Below, piece after piece: positions 25,858 to 33,268 of a stretch of DNA of 64,000 nt; within the stretch, counting starts at the first letter, position 1, and each line of letters opens with the position of its first letter. Origin of the DNA: Streptomyces sp. NBC_00461. Lineage in GTDB: Bacteria; Actinomycetota; Actinomycetes; Streptomycetales; Streptomycetaceae. The position numbers and the translations under genes are program-made. Location: positions 5,241,001 to 5,305,000 of the forward strand of contig NZ_CP107902.1 in the NCBI RefSeq assembly GCF_036013935.1. The letters are read 5' to 3'. The notes under the pieces are model-generated. The model made no database searches, had not been told where the DNA came from, and worked only from the letters and a program-made list of their open reading frames with translations.

Positions 25858-26664
25858 TCACCGCAGGGCCCCCGCGCCCGCAGCCGAGAGATAGCGCTGG
25901 TCGGGGTTGTCCTGGAGCATCACGTGGTGGAGCGTCGTGGTGGAGGGGGACGGGGGGATGCCGAGGTCGTCGGTCATACGGCGGTGCAGGGACTGGTAGA
26001 CCTCCAGCGCGGTGGCCCGGCGGCCCGAGGCGTAGAGCGCCCGCATCAACTGGGTGTGCAGGTTCTCGTGGTACGGGTGTTCGGCGACCAGAGCGATGGC
26101 CTCCCCGACCGCCTCCTGGAAGCGTCTGCACAGCAGCAGCGCATCGATCCGCACCTCGCAGGCCGCGAGGTGCGCCTCGTTCAGCACCCGCGCCTGCACG
26201 GTGAGCCGACTGCCGTGCCGGACGTTCCCGAAGGGTGCCCCGCGCCACACGGCCAGTGCTTCTCCGAGCACCTCGGCGGCGGCGTGCGCCTCGCGCCTCT
26301 GCAGCAGGCCACGGGCATCGAGGACCAGCTGCTCGAAGCGGGGACGGTCCCATTCGTCGGGCCGCAGGCGCAGCACGTAGCCGTTGCCGTCGGTGACCAG
26401 CCGGTGTTCGGCGATCTCACGGGCGCTGGTGCCGGTGCCGGCGGCCAGCGCCTTGCGTATCGCCCCGATGTACGTCTGCAGGGCGGTGGTGGCGGTGCGG
26501 GGCGGCTCGCCGTCCCACACCTCGCTCAGCAGCGCCGGCACGGACACACGGTGGTTGGCCTTCGCCATGAGCAGGGCGAGCACCTGCCGCTGCTTGGGCG
26601 CGCGGGGGGTGACGTCACGCCCCTGCTCGCGGATGTCGATCGGTCCAAGGACACGGAACTCCAC
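25858..26664 (-). CDS. SARP-family (AfsR/ActII-ORF4-type) pathway activator
   Basis: A 268-residue protein with exactly the two domains of a cluster-situated SARP: an N-terminal OmpR-type winged helix (MEFRVLGPIDI...PKQRQVLALLMAKANHRVSV, about 1-95) and a bacterial transcriptional activation domain (RPRFEQLVLDARGLL to the end). SARPs bind direct heptamer repeats at about 11-bp spacing near -35 regions and recruit RNA polymerase to antibiotic genes. It sits at the edge of the biosynthetic cluster. No TTA (bldA) codon was noticed. The likely targets are the promoters around 42.5 and 44.4 kb. Confidence 0.93.
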   Translation of the reverse strand: MEFRVLGPIDIREQGRDVTPRAPKQRQVLALLMAKANHRVSVPALLSEVWDGEPPRTATTALQTYIGAIRKALAAGTGTSAREIAEHRLVTDGNGYVLRLRPDEWDRPRFEQLVLDARGLLQRREAHAAAEVLGEALAVWRGAPFGNVRHGSRLTVQARVLNEAHLAACEVRIDALLLCRRFQEAVGEAIALVAEHPYHENLHTQLMRALYASGRRATALEVYQSLHRRMTDDLGIPPSPSTTTLHHVMLQDNPDQRYLSAAGAGALR

Positions 26665-26725
26665 AGCCCCTCCTCAAGGTTGGGTGTCACCGGATGGCGA
26701 GCGGTGTACGGGCGAACGGATCGGC

Positions 26726-26753
26726 GGGAGCCCCGCGTCGCTGCGGGGTTCCC
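26726..26753 (-). terminator. Hairpin between IS701-type gene and SARP
   Basis: GGGAGCCCCGC, 6-base loop, GCGGGGTTCCC forms an 11-bp stem with one G-U pair, 57 bases beyond the stop of the transposase-like gene. It separates that gene from the SARP gene that follows on the same strand. Confidence 0.6.
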
Positions 26754-26809
26754 GTGGTGCTGTGGGGGGAAGGGCCGTCGATCGGCGGTCGCCGACCGGC
26801 ATACGGCGG

Positions 26810-28162
26810 TCAGCTGTCGCCCGGGGCCAGGCACACCTCGTGCCCGAGCCTGCGATGCGCCGAGGCGATGGAGACCAGCGTGGCGTGGCGGTGCCAGCCG
26901 GGGTAGGACCGCCCCGCGAAGTCGTGCAGGCCCAGTTCGGCCTCCGCGATCCCGACCCGAGCGGCGGTGGCGGAGCCGATGACCGCCAGGGCCTGTTGCG
27001 AAAGTCCCGTCGTCCGCCCGTAGGGCGGGCCCTGCGGCGGCATGGGGGTCCCGTCGTTCGGGCTGCGCCGAGAGTGGGGGAGCGTGTTCTCGGCATGCCG
27101 GGTGCAAGCCCTCGTACCGGACGTACTCGGGCCTGTGTCCGGTGCGGCGAGAGCATGTGCCGGGCGTCGCGGGGCTGGGGGCACCCCCTCTGGGGGAGGG
27201 ACTTTCGCAACACGCCCCGGGGTCAGGGCGCGCCACGCCGGGGGCAGGTTGGTCAGCCAGATCCGGTCGGGCTGTGGGCGTGCGCCGGTCCAGACGCCGA
27301 CCAGCAGGGCCGGGCGGTTCAGTGCCGGCAGCAGCACCCGTACGGTGCCGATCCGGGGCCGCCCGGGGGCGAGGGGGGCGGTGACGGCGGGCTGGGCGTG
27401 TCGCCGCAGCAGGGCGCCCGCCGGCTCCGGGGCTGCGTGGAGTGCTGCCGTATCGGCCGGGTGGGGCGCGGCGGCCGGGGCGAGCGACAGGGGCAGGCTG
27501 TCGGGCACGCCCACGACCCAGTCCAGACCGCGGGCCCCAAGGCCCTCGATCACGACCACGGCGTCGATGTGACCGTCGGTGTGGACGACCACCGGCGGCA
27601 TCTCGGGTGTGATCCGCGGCAGTTGGTCGGCGAGGGCGAGGCACAGATCGGCCGCGGTGGCATGACCGGTCGGCTCGGGGATGCGGGCCTGGTGCCGCAG
27701 CGCGGCGTCCTCGGTCCAGCGGCGAGGCAGGTACAGCCGCCAGTCCACGGAGAGGTCGCCGAGATCGCCGGAGAGGAACGCGCCCACGGCGAGCTGGCAG
27801 TTGACGGTACGTCCGAAGGCGGGCACGAAGCGTCGGTGGACGCCGGCGGACAGCTCGCCCCGCTTGGGGATGACCACGGGGGACAGCGTCCAGGCGTGCG
27901 CGGCGGTGTGCTCGGCGACCCAGCGGGCGAGCTCGGCGCGGACCGGGCGCCACCGCCAGGCGCTGTCGTTGACGAACTGCTGCAGCGACTGGGCCGCCGT
28001 CGGGGACGGCGTCACCGAGGCCGCTATGCGCCGCAGCGACTTCTTGCCCTGGGTGGCCAGAAGTCCCTTCAAGTAGACGCCGGCCCAACGCCGTTGGTCG
28101 GCCCGCGGCAGATGGGCGAAGAGCCGCTGGGCCGGCGGGACGTGCTCTGTGGCCGGATGCAT
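26810..28162 (-). CDS. IS701-type transposase-like protein carrying an in-frame MITE insertion
   Basis: A 450-residue protein related to DDE transposases of the IS701 group, with HLPRADQRRWAGVYLKGLL near the start, WRWRPVRAELARWVAEH, VVIPKRGELSAGVHRRF, and ELGLHDFAGRSYPGWHRHATLVSIAS near the end. Residues about 317-389 are encoded by a 219-base MITE-like element (26994-27212) that keeps the frame open, adding about 73 residues of Pro/Arg/Ser-rich sequence just before the conserved C-terminal block. No terminal inverted repeats of a full IS were found around it. Its promoter holds a GBL-receptor-like operator. It may be a domesticated regulator or simply a dead transposase. Confidence 0.75.
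   Translation of the reverse strand: MHPATEHVPPAQRLFAHLPRADQRRWAGVYLKGLLATQGKKSLRRIAASVTPSPTAAQSLQQFVNDSAWRWRPVRAELARWVAEHTAAHAWTLSPVVIPKRGELSAGVHRRFVPAFGRTVNCQLAVGAFLSGDLGDLSVDWRLYLPRRWTEDAALRHQARIPEPTGHATAADLCLALADQLPRITPEMPPVVVHTDGHIDAVVVIEGLGARGLDWVVGVPDSLPLSLAPAAAPHPADTAALHAAPEPAGALLRRHAQPAVTAPLAPGRPRIGTVRVLLPALNRPALLVGVWTGARPQPDRIWLTNLPPAWRALTPGRVAKVPPPEGVPPAPRRPAHALAAPDTGPSTSGTRACTRHAENTLPHSRRSPNDGTPMPPQGPPYGRTTGLSQQALAVIGSATAARVGIAEAELGLHDFAGRSYPGWHRHATLVSIASAHRRLGHEVCLAPGDS
26994..27212. mobile_element. MITE-like repeat, copy 2, inserted in transposase-like gene
   Basis: A 219-base element with perfect 15-bp terminal inverted repeats TGTTGCGAAAGTCCC and GGGACTTTCGCAACA. The core (27149-27168) matches the copies at 25.7 and 48.4 kb with three base changes. 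The 219 bases are 73 codons, so the host gene is not shifted. No target duplication is clear. It contains no gene of its own. Confidence 0.7.
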
Positions 28163-28191
28163 GGACGGACTCCTCTCTCCCGGTCAGCCGC

Positions 28192-28217
28192 AAATATACA
28201 GAACATTCTCTATGTTT
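28192..28217. promoter_or_regulatory. Candidate ARE (GBL-receptor operator) upstream of IS701-type gene
   Basis: A 26-base A/T-rich imperfect palindrome; its halves are AAATATACAGAAC and (reverse strand) AAACATAGAGAAT, matching at 10 of 13 positions. It resembles the ARE sites bound by ScbR/ArpA-type receptors and shares AGAAC-N4-TCTATGTT with the second site at 31455. It lies 30 bases upstream of the transposase-like gene start, so that gene is a likely GBL-responsive target. Confidence 0.65.
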
Positions 28218-28389
28218 CTAGGCCGAGCGCCGGGAAGGCGGCGATGAGGAGGGTCGTGCGGCGATGCACTCAGCGGCTCTGAGCTGCGGCGCGAGTGGCG
28301 CGCCCGGCGGTGGACCGGGCACGGAAAATTCCGTACTACGCGTGGAGCGTGTCGATCGAGCGATACGGCACGTGTGCGGAACTGCGCAT

Positions 28390-28986
28390 TCAGTGAGGGT
28401 CGTTGGGGGCGAGAAGGGTGCCCAGCGCCTTCAGGGCCTGGGTCAGGCCCTCCTCGGGACCGTCGCCGGTGATCGTGCGCACCGCGTCCGGGGCGGTGGC
28501 GGCGGCTTCGACGCCGAGCAGGACGTGGGAGAGCAGGGAGGCGGCCGCCAGCGGGGTCAGCCCGCCGTCCAGGCGCTCCTCGCGCCAGGCCCGCTCCAGC
28601 GCCTCGCGCAGGCCGGGGGCCCAGGAGTCGTACCAGCCGTGGTCGGCGGCGTGCCCCTCGCGGGTGAGCCGGGCGGCCGCACGGATGCTCTGCGTGGTGC
28701 GCAGGGCGTCGGCCAGTGTCAGCACCTCGTCGAGTACGCCCCGCAGTCCCGGTGCGGGGGCGGTGTCGAGCATCACCTCGCGGGTGGCGGTCGTGCCCGC
28801 TTCCTGGACGGCGTCGGCCAGGGCCGACTTGCTGGGGAAGTGGAAGGTCAGTGCGCCCATGGTGACACCGGCCGATCTGACGATCCGGTGCAGGGAGGTG
28901 CCGTCGTAGCCGTGCTCGGCGAATTCGGCGGCCGCGGCCCTGACGATCCGCTGACGGGTCTGCTCGGCCCTCTCCTGTCGCGCCAC
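28390..28986 (-). CDS. TetR-family regulator, GBL-receptor-like (pseudo-receptor type)
   Basis: A 198-residue TetR protein. The helix-turn-helix reads TRQRIVRAAAAEFAEHGYDGTSLHRIVRSAGVTMGALTFHFPSK, with the Phe/His-Phe signature shared by ArpA/ScbR-type receptors. The ligand domain (LRTTQSIRAAARLTREG, GWYDSWAPGLREAL) also fits that group. GTG 28986 has GAGGAGG upstream. It is the more divergent of the two receptor-type proteins here, so it may be a pseudo-receptor that senses antibiotics or intermediates rather than the GBL. It is divergent from the SDR gene. Confidence 0.8.
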   Translation of the reverse strand: MARQERAEQTRQRIVRAAAAEFAEHGYDGTSLHRIVRSAGVTMGALTFHFPSKSALADAVQEAGTTATREVMLDTAPAPGLRGVLDEVLTLADALRTTQSIRAAARLTREGHAADHGWYDSWAPGLREALERAWREERLDGGLTPLAAASLLSHVLLGVEAAATAPDAVRTITGDGPEEGLTQALKALGTLLAPNDPH

Positions 28987-29167
28987 GTGTGCTCGCACCT
29001 CCTCCCGCCCCCGTGCGCCGCGGTCGGCCCGCGACGGCACCACCATAGGTCAAGAAATTCCCAAGAGATCCGGAAAACGAGCAGCTCGGAACGTTCTTGG
29101 CAGGTTGGCCGGTAACGACTGCCCAATCCGGCTGACGGTCTGCCAGGTGCCTGTTTGACTGGCCGTC

Positions 29168-29938
29168 ATGATCGAACAAGCGTGCGTAATGAGCGACCGT
29201 GTAGTCATGATCACCGGAGCTTCGTCGGGCATCGGCGCGGCGGCGGCACGTCTCTTCGCCGAGCACGGCGCGGCCGTCGTGCTCACGGCACGCCGCCAGG
29301 AGCAACTCGCCTCGGTGGCCGAGGAGATCGAGGCCAAGGGCGGCCGGGCGGCGTATGTCACCGGCGACATACGCCGTGGCGAGGACGTCGAACGGGTCGT
29401 GGACACCGCGGTGGAGCGCTTCGGCCGCCTCGACGCCGCCTTCAACAACGCCGGCCACGCGACGCTCGGCGTCGATCTGCACGAGATGTCGGACGACGAC
29501 TACGACACCGTCATGGACGTCAACGTCCGGGGCGTGTGGAACTGCATGCGCCACCAGATCCGCGCCATGCTCGGCACCGGTGGCGGCACGATCGTCAACA
29601 CCGCGAGCGTGGCCGGCCTCATCGCCACCGGCGTGGGCGCGCCCTACGTGGCCGCGAAGCACGCGGTGATCGGCCTCACCAAGGCCGCGGCGGCCTCGTA
29701 CGGGGACCGGGGCATCCGGGTCAACGCCCTGGCCGTGGGCAGCACGTTCACCGAGATGATGGAGTCGGTCGTCGAGCAGATGCCGGGCGTGGAGCAGGCG
29801 TTCTTCGCGCGTGCCGTCCAGAAGCGGTTCGCCGCCCCGGTCGAGGTGGCGCAGGCGGCGCTGTGGCTGTGCAGTGGTGCGTCGTCCTTCGTGACCGGCG
29901 CGACGGTCCCGGTCGACGGCGGCACGCTGGCCGTCTGA
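29168..29938 (+). CDS. SDR-family oxidoreductase (possible GBL/ketone reductase)
   Basis: A 256-residue classical short-chain dehydrogenase. Motifs are MITGASSGIG (cofactor), NNAG, the catalytic Ser in NTASVAG and YVAAK (Tyr/Lys). Arg/Arg after the second strand (LTARRQ) favours NADPH. Starts at 29168 or, seven codons later, ATG 29189 (MSDRVVMITG) are both possible. It lies divergent from one receptor-like gene and near the AfsA-type gene; in some Streptomyces a GBL-locus SDR reduces the ketone of the signalling precursor. This role is inferred from location. Confidence 0.88.
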   Translation: MIEQACVMSDRVVMITGASSGIGAAAARLFAEHGAAVVLTARRQEQLASVAEEIEAKGGRAAYVTGDIRRGEDVERVVDTAVERFGRLDAAFNNAGHATLGVDLHEMSDDDYDTVMDVNVRGVWNCMRHQIRAMLGTGGGTIVNTASVAGLIATGVGAPYVAAKHAVIGLTKAAAASYGDRGIRVNALAVGSTFTEMMESVVEQMPGVEQAFFARAVQKRFAAPVEVAQAALWLCSGASSFVTGATVPVDGGTLAV

Positions 29939-30026
29939 GATGTCGTACGACTGTCCGGGCGGCCGATGGGCCGCCCGTGGCCGCTTCCACCAGCGGCGTC
30001 CGGACGGCCCAGGGAACGAGAGGGCC

Positions 30027-30752
30027 CTAACGGGCCGTCGGCACCGGTTCGTCGGCCCCCGTCGGCCACAACGTGCCGTCCGTCGCCTCCTCGTCCACCG
30101 TGCGCAGCAGCGTGTCGTCGATCTCGTCCAGTCCGTCCACCAGATGGCGTGCCCCGGCCTGACGCATCAGCTCGGCCTGGTGGCTGTGCTCGAACCGGCT
30201 GGGTCGGCCGATGAACGGTGCCCCGAGGGCCCTCGCCGCCTCGGCGACCCGGGCCACGTCGTCGATGAAGAGCACCTGCCCGTGCTCCAGCCCGAAGTGC
30301 GCGGTGATCTCCCGCAGTCCGGGGCGCACGTCGTTGGTGCAGATGTAGGAGGGAGGGGTGAACAGCCCGGCATACGCCCCGAGATGCTCGTCGAAGTGGG
30401 ACTTGGCCAGACCGCCGTAGCAGACCACGTCGAGCCCGGCGGCGCGCAGTCGCCGCAGCAGTGCCCCGGTTCCCTCGGTGACCTCCACGGGGTGGTCGGC
30501 GAGGTAGGCGGCACGCTCCTCGAAGTAGGCGGCCAGGGCCTCCTCGCCGGTCAGCGCCTGCGGCACCGCGGCCGCCATGGCGCGGCCGGCGTCGGCCTGC
30601 CGCTGCGAGAAGACGCGGCGCTCGACATCGGCCGAGTAGACGCCGCCGCGGCGGGTGACGAACCGGTGGATGAGCGGGCTGAAGGTGTCGTTGAGCAGGA
30701 CGCCGTCGATGTTGACGGCCGCCAGTCTCAACGTGTGGAGTCGGTTGGTCAT
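30027..30752 (-). CDS. HAD-superfamily hydrolase with altered nucleophile motif
   Basis: A 241-residue HAD-like protein. The later motifs are present: a Lys-containing segment (YGGLAKSHF), DVRPGLREI and the acidic motif VLFIDDVARV. Motif I, however, reads AAVNIDGVLL: the first Asp, normally the phosphate-accepting nucleophile of DxD, is Asn. It may be inactive as a phosphatase or have another role. Its ATG overlaps the stop of the GBL-receptor gene (ATGA), so the two are translated together. HAD phosphatases are known in furan/GBL signal synthesis (MmfP type), which makes the change notable. Confidence 0.8.
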   Translation of the reverse strand: MTNRLHTLRLAAVNIDGVLLNDTFSPLIHRFVTRRGGVYSADVERRVFSQRQADAGRAMAAAVPQALTGEEALAAYFEERAAYLADHPVEVTEGTGALLRRLRAAGLDVVCYGGLAKSHFDEHLGAYAGLFTPPSYICTNDVRPGLREITAHFGLEHGQVLFIDDVARVAEAARALGAPFIGRPSRFEHSHQAELMRQAGARHLVDGLDEIDDTLLRTVDEEATDGTLWPTGADEPVPTAR

Positions 30753-31435
30753 GATCGGGTTCCCTCCCCTTGGCCGGGCGCGCTCACGGACGTCCAAAGG
30801 GACCGAGCGCGCTCCTCGCTGTTCTCCATCCGGTCGAGAGCCGGGTCGGCGGCGACGCTGGGCAGCAGCAGGCGCCACATGTTCACCGTGCGGCGGGGGA
30901 GGTCGGCCCGCCTGGAGACGACTTGCGCGTACTCCTGCATGCCGGTGCACGCGCCGACGACGAACTCGGCCAGCTCCTCGATCCGCACGTGCTCCCGCAA
31001 CTCGCCCTGGGCGCGCGCCACTTCGAGGCAGTCCTCGAAGCTGCGGGCCCAGACCGTGTACGGCGTGGCGTCCTGCAGGCCGAAGGCGGCCTGCTCGCCG
31101 GTGAGCCGGACGCCGGCCCGCAGCAGCGGGTCGGCCTGGAGCGAGTGCGACCAGATGAGGGTGATGTCCACCAGGCGCTGCAGGCCGGTCGTGGGCACAT
31201 GCGGCTCGATGGTGCTGCGCTGGGCGTTCATCACCTCCATCGCGAGGCTCTGCTTGTCCTTGAAGTGGAAGTACAGGGCCCCCGCCGTCACGCCCGCACG
31301 CTGCAGGATCTTGTTGATCCCGGCGCCGGCGTAGCCGTACTCGTCGAAGACCTCCGCGGCCGCCTTCAAGAGCTGCTCTCGGGTCTGAATCGCGCGCTCC
31401 TGCTTGAGTGCGCGATTCGTGTTCGCTCGTGCCAT
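30749..31435 (-). CDS. Gamma-butyrolactone receptor, ScbR/ArpA-type TetR repressor
   Basis: A 228-residue TetR repressor of the GBL-receptor group. The DNA-binding domain reads REQLLKAAAEVFDEYGYAGAGINKILQRAGVTAGALYFHFKDK, with YFHF shared by known receptors. The ligand domain has WSHSLQADPLLRAGVRLTGE, including the conserved Trp region. It is divergent from an afsA-type synthase gene with a palindromic operator between them (31455-31480), the classical self-regulating arrangement. Binding of the GBL should release the operator and switch on the synthase and cluster regulators. Confidence 0.92.
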   Translation of the reverse strand: MARANTNRALKQERAIQTREQLLKAAAEVFDEYGYAGAGINKILQRAGVTAGALYFHFKDKQSLAMEVMNAQRSTIEPHVPTTGLQRLVDITLIWSHSLQADPLLRAGVRLTGEQAAFGLQDATPYTVWARSFEDCLEVARAQGELREHVRIEELAEFVVGACTGMQEYAQVVSRRADLPRRTVNMWRLLLPSVAADPALDRMENSEERARSLWTSVSAPGQGEGTRS

Positions 31436-31454
31436 GGCTGCACCCCGGTCTCGA

Positions 31455-31480
31455 CAAGAAAAAGAACGTCCTCTATGTTA
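31455..31480. promoter_or_regulatory. Candidate ARE between receptor and AfsA-type gene
   Basis: An imperfect palindrome with halves CAAGAAAAAGAAC and (reverse) TAACATAGAGGAC, 20 bases upstream of the receptor start. It shares AGAACRTYCTCTATGTT with the site at 28192. It would serve autoregulation of the receptor and control of the divergent synthase. Confidence 0.65.
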
Positions 31481-31551
31481 CTGGCTGTGGTGCGGCTCCG
31501 CCAGTTCGTGGGAGCAGCGCATGTCGATGCGGGAAAACAGGGGGATTCCAC

Positions 31552-32481
31552 ATGAACGAGATGGTGACGGCTGCTGGTTCGAGATCGGCCCGGGTCGCGA
31601 AGGCCCTCGTCCACAAGCACGACGCAGGCCAGGTACTGCTCTCGGGCCTGAAGCGCCTGGCGGAGGACGAGTTCCTGGTCGCGGCCGACTGGACGGACAC
31701 CGGCGATCTCCTGGCCACCGGGGACCGCCGCGAGGACGGCGCCGTACTGCTCACGGAAACGATTCGGCAGGCCTTTCCGCTGCTGTCGCACGCCGGTTAC
31801 GACGTCCCGTTCGGCCACCGTCTGCTCTGGAGCGAGTACCGCTACGCGCTCAACCTCAGGACGCTGCGCGAGGCGGGCATCGGCGGCCGGCCCGATCTGC
31901 ACATCCGCTGCTACGACGTGGTCCGCCGCCGCGGCCGGGTCTCGGCCCTGTCCCTGAACATCACCGTGCTGCGCGACGGCGAGCAACTGGCCACCGCCCA
32001 CACCCGGTTCACCATTCAGCCGCCCGCCATCTACGAGCGGCTGCGCGGCTCCTGCGGCGACGCCCACCGCATGCTGGAGCTGGCCCGCAGCCGCCCGCTG
32101 CCGCCCCCGGTCTCCGGCGCCGGCGAGGAGTTCCGGGACGTGGTGCTCTCACCCACCGACGCGACGGACCGCTGGCAGCTGCGGGTCGACACCCACCACC
32201 CGATGTACTTCGACCACCCCAGCGACCACGCCCCGGGCATCCTCCTGCTGGAGGCGGCCAAGCAGGCCGTGCGCACCCTGCGGCACCCCCGGGTCGGAGT
32301 CGCCGAGGCGATGGAGACCGTCTTCCACCGCTACGTCGAACTCGACTCCCCCTGCTGGGTGGACGCACAGCAGCTGCCCGACGATCAACTCGGCCGTGCG
32401 CGTTTCCTGGTGACGATGCATCAGGAGGGCATGCTGTGCTTCACCGCACTGGTGTCGGTCGCGAAGGAGCAGACCGGCTGA
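31552..32481 (+). CDS. AfsA/ScbA-type gamma-butyrolactone synthase
   Basis: A 309-residue protein with the two AfsA hot-dog repeats. Motifs are LVHKHDAGQVLLSG at the start, RQAFPLLSHAGYDVPFGHR, TRFTIQPPAIYERLR, and in the second repeat VDTHHPMYFDHPSDHAPGILLLEAAKQ, the hallmark of the family. It condenses dihydroxyacetone phosphate with a beta-ketoacyl-ACP to start GBL synthesis. It faces the receptor gene across the ARE. Its tail overlaps the convergent HAD-IB gene by 41 bases, so the opposing transcripts interfere or are antisense to each other there. Confidence 0.93.
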   Translation: MNEMVTAAGSRSARVAKALVHKHDAGQVLLSGLKRLAEDEFLVAADWTDTGDLLATGDRREDGAVLLTETIRQAFPLLSHAGYDVPFGHRLLWSEYRYALNLRTLREAGIGGRPDLHIRCYDVVRRRGRVSALSLNITVLRDGEQLATAHTRFTIQPPAIYERLRGSCGDAHRMLELARSRPLPPPVSGAGEEFRDVVLSPTDATDRWQLRVDTHHPMYFDHPSDHAPGILLLEAAKQAVRTLRHPRVGVAEAMETVFHRYVELDSPCWVDAQQLPDDQLGRARFLVTMHQEGMLCFTALVSVAKEQTG

Positions 32482-33181
32482 CGTCCATCACCCGGCCGAC
32501 CCCCGGCAGCGTGCCTCCGCCCACCCGGGCGACATGGGCGCCGAGCACCATGTCGTCGCCGACGGCGACGGGATGGCCCACGGAGCGCAGGAGGTCGAGG
32601 TCGGAGGCGTGATCGGCGTAGGCGGCGGCGCGCGACGGGGACACCGCGCGCCGCCGCATCAGCGTGCGCGCCAGCCGGCCCTTCTCGACGCCGATGACCG
32701 GGCGCTCCACCAGACCCGTGCAGTACCCGCCGACGTACTCCGGCTCGCTGCACAGGATCTCGTCGGCGCCGAGCAGCTCCGCGACCGGCTCCAGACACGG
32801 CCGGAACGAGCCCGACACCAGCACGGTCAGCGCGCCCTTTTCCCGGTGCCGGCGCAGGGCGGACACCACCGGCTGATGCAGCAGCGTGCCGGTGGCCAGC
32901 TCCGCGTCGAACCAGGCGCGGCCGTGTGCGAACAGCTCCTCGCGCGGGCGGTCCGCGTACAGGCGGTAGTACTCACGGTTGGTGACCAGCCGTGAGACAC
33001 CCGCCGCCGACCTGCGTCGCAGCGTGCCTGCCGCCTCCTCGTAGGCGGACGGCGGCAGACCGCGTTCGCGGTAGTGGAACTCCAGGAAGCGGAACATGCT
33101 CTTGACGTTGATCAGTGTCTCGTCGACGTCGAAGAAGGCGATCTCGACGGGGGCGTTCGGTGAGCCGGGGACAGCGGTCAT
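32441..33181 (-). CDS. HAD-IB family phosphatase (SerB-like)
   Basis: A 246-residue HAD subfamily IB hydrolase. Motif I FFDVDETLI (DxDxT) is intact, motif II is VLVSGSF, the Lys is in GVEKGRLA and motif III is AYADHASDLDLL. Members act on phosphoserine or similar phosphates. It is the last gene of the ten-gene operon. A role in removing phosphate from an AfsA-derived butenolide phosphate is attractive, because the neighbouring HAD at 30027 has lost its nucleophile, but it could equally serve the cluster product. Confidence 0.87.
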   Translation of the reverse strand: MTAVPGSPNAPVEIAFFDVDETLINVKSMFRFLEFHYRERGLPPSAYEEAAGTLRRRSAAGVSRLVTNREYYRLYADRPREELFAHGRAWFDAELATGTLLHQPVVSALRRHREKGALTVLVSGSFRPCLEPVAELLGADEILCSEPEYVGGYCTGLVERPVIGVEKGRLARTLMRRRAVSPSRAAAYADHASDLDLLRSVGHPVAVGDDMVLGAHVARVGGGTLPGVGRVMDVSRSAPSRPTPVR

Positions 33182-33215
33182 GGGGTACGGCCTTCCGTGC
33201 GGGTGGGAGGGGGAA

Positions 33216-33264
33216 GCCGGGCGGCGGCCCCACCTGGGGGGAGGGGGAGGAGCCGCCGCCCGGC
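33216..33264. repeat. GC-rich inverted repeat between operon genes
   Basis: GCCGGGCGGCGG and CCGCCGCCCGGC form a 12-bp stem with a 25-base purine-rich loop between the hydroxyacyl-CoA dehydrogenase and HAD-IB genes. It could attenuate or process the operon mRNA before the last gene. Confidence 0.5.
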
Positions 33265-33268
33265 GGGA

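Noticed and set aside
29085..29110. GGAACGTTCTTGG in the TetR/SDR promoter as a third ARE
   Set aside because: The centre GAACGTTC fits, but the outer halves do not match the two better sites.
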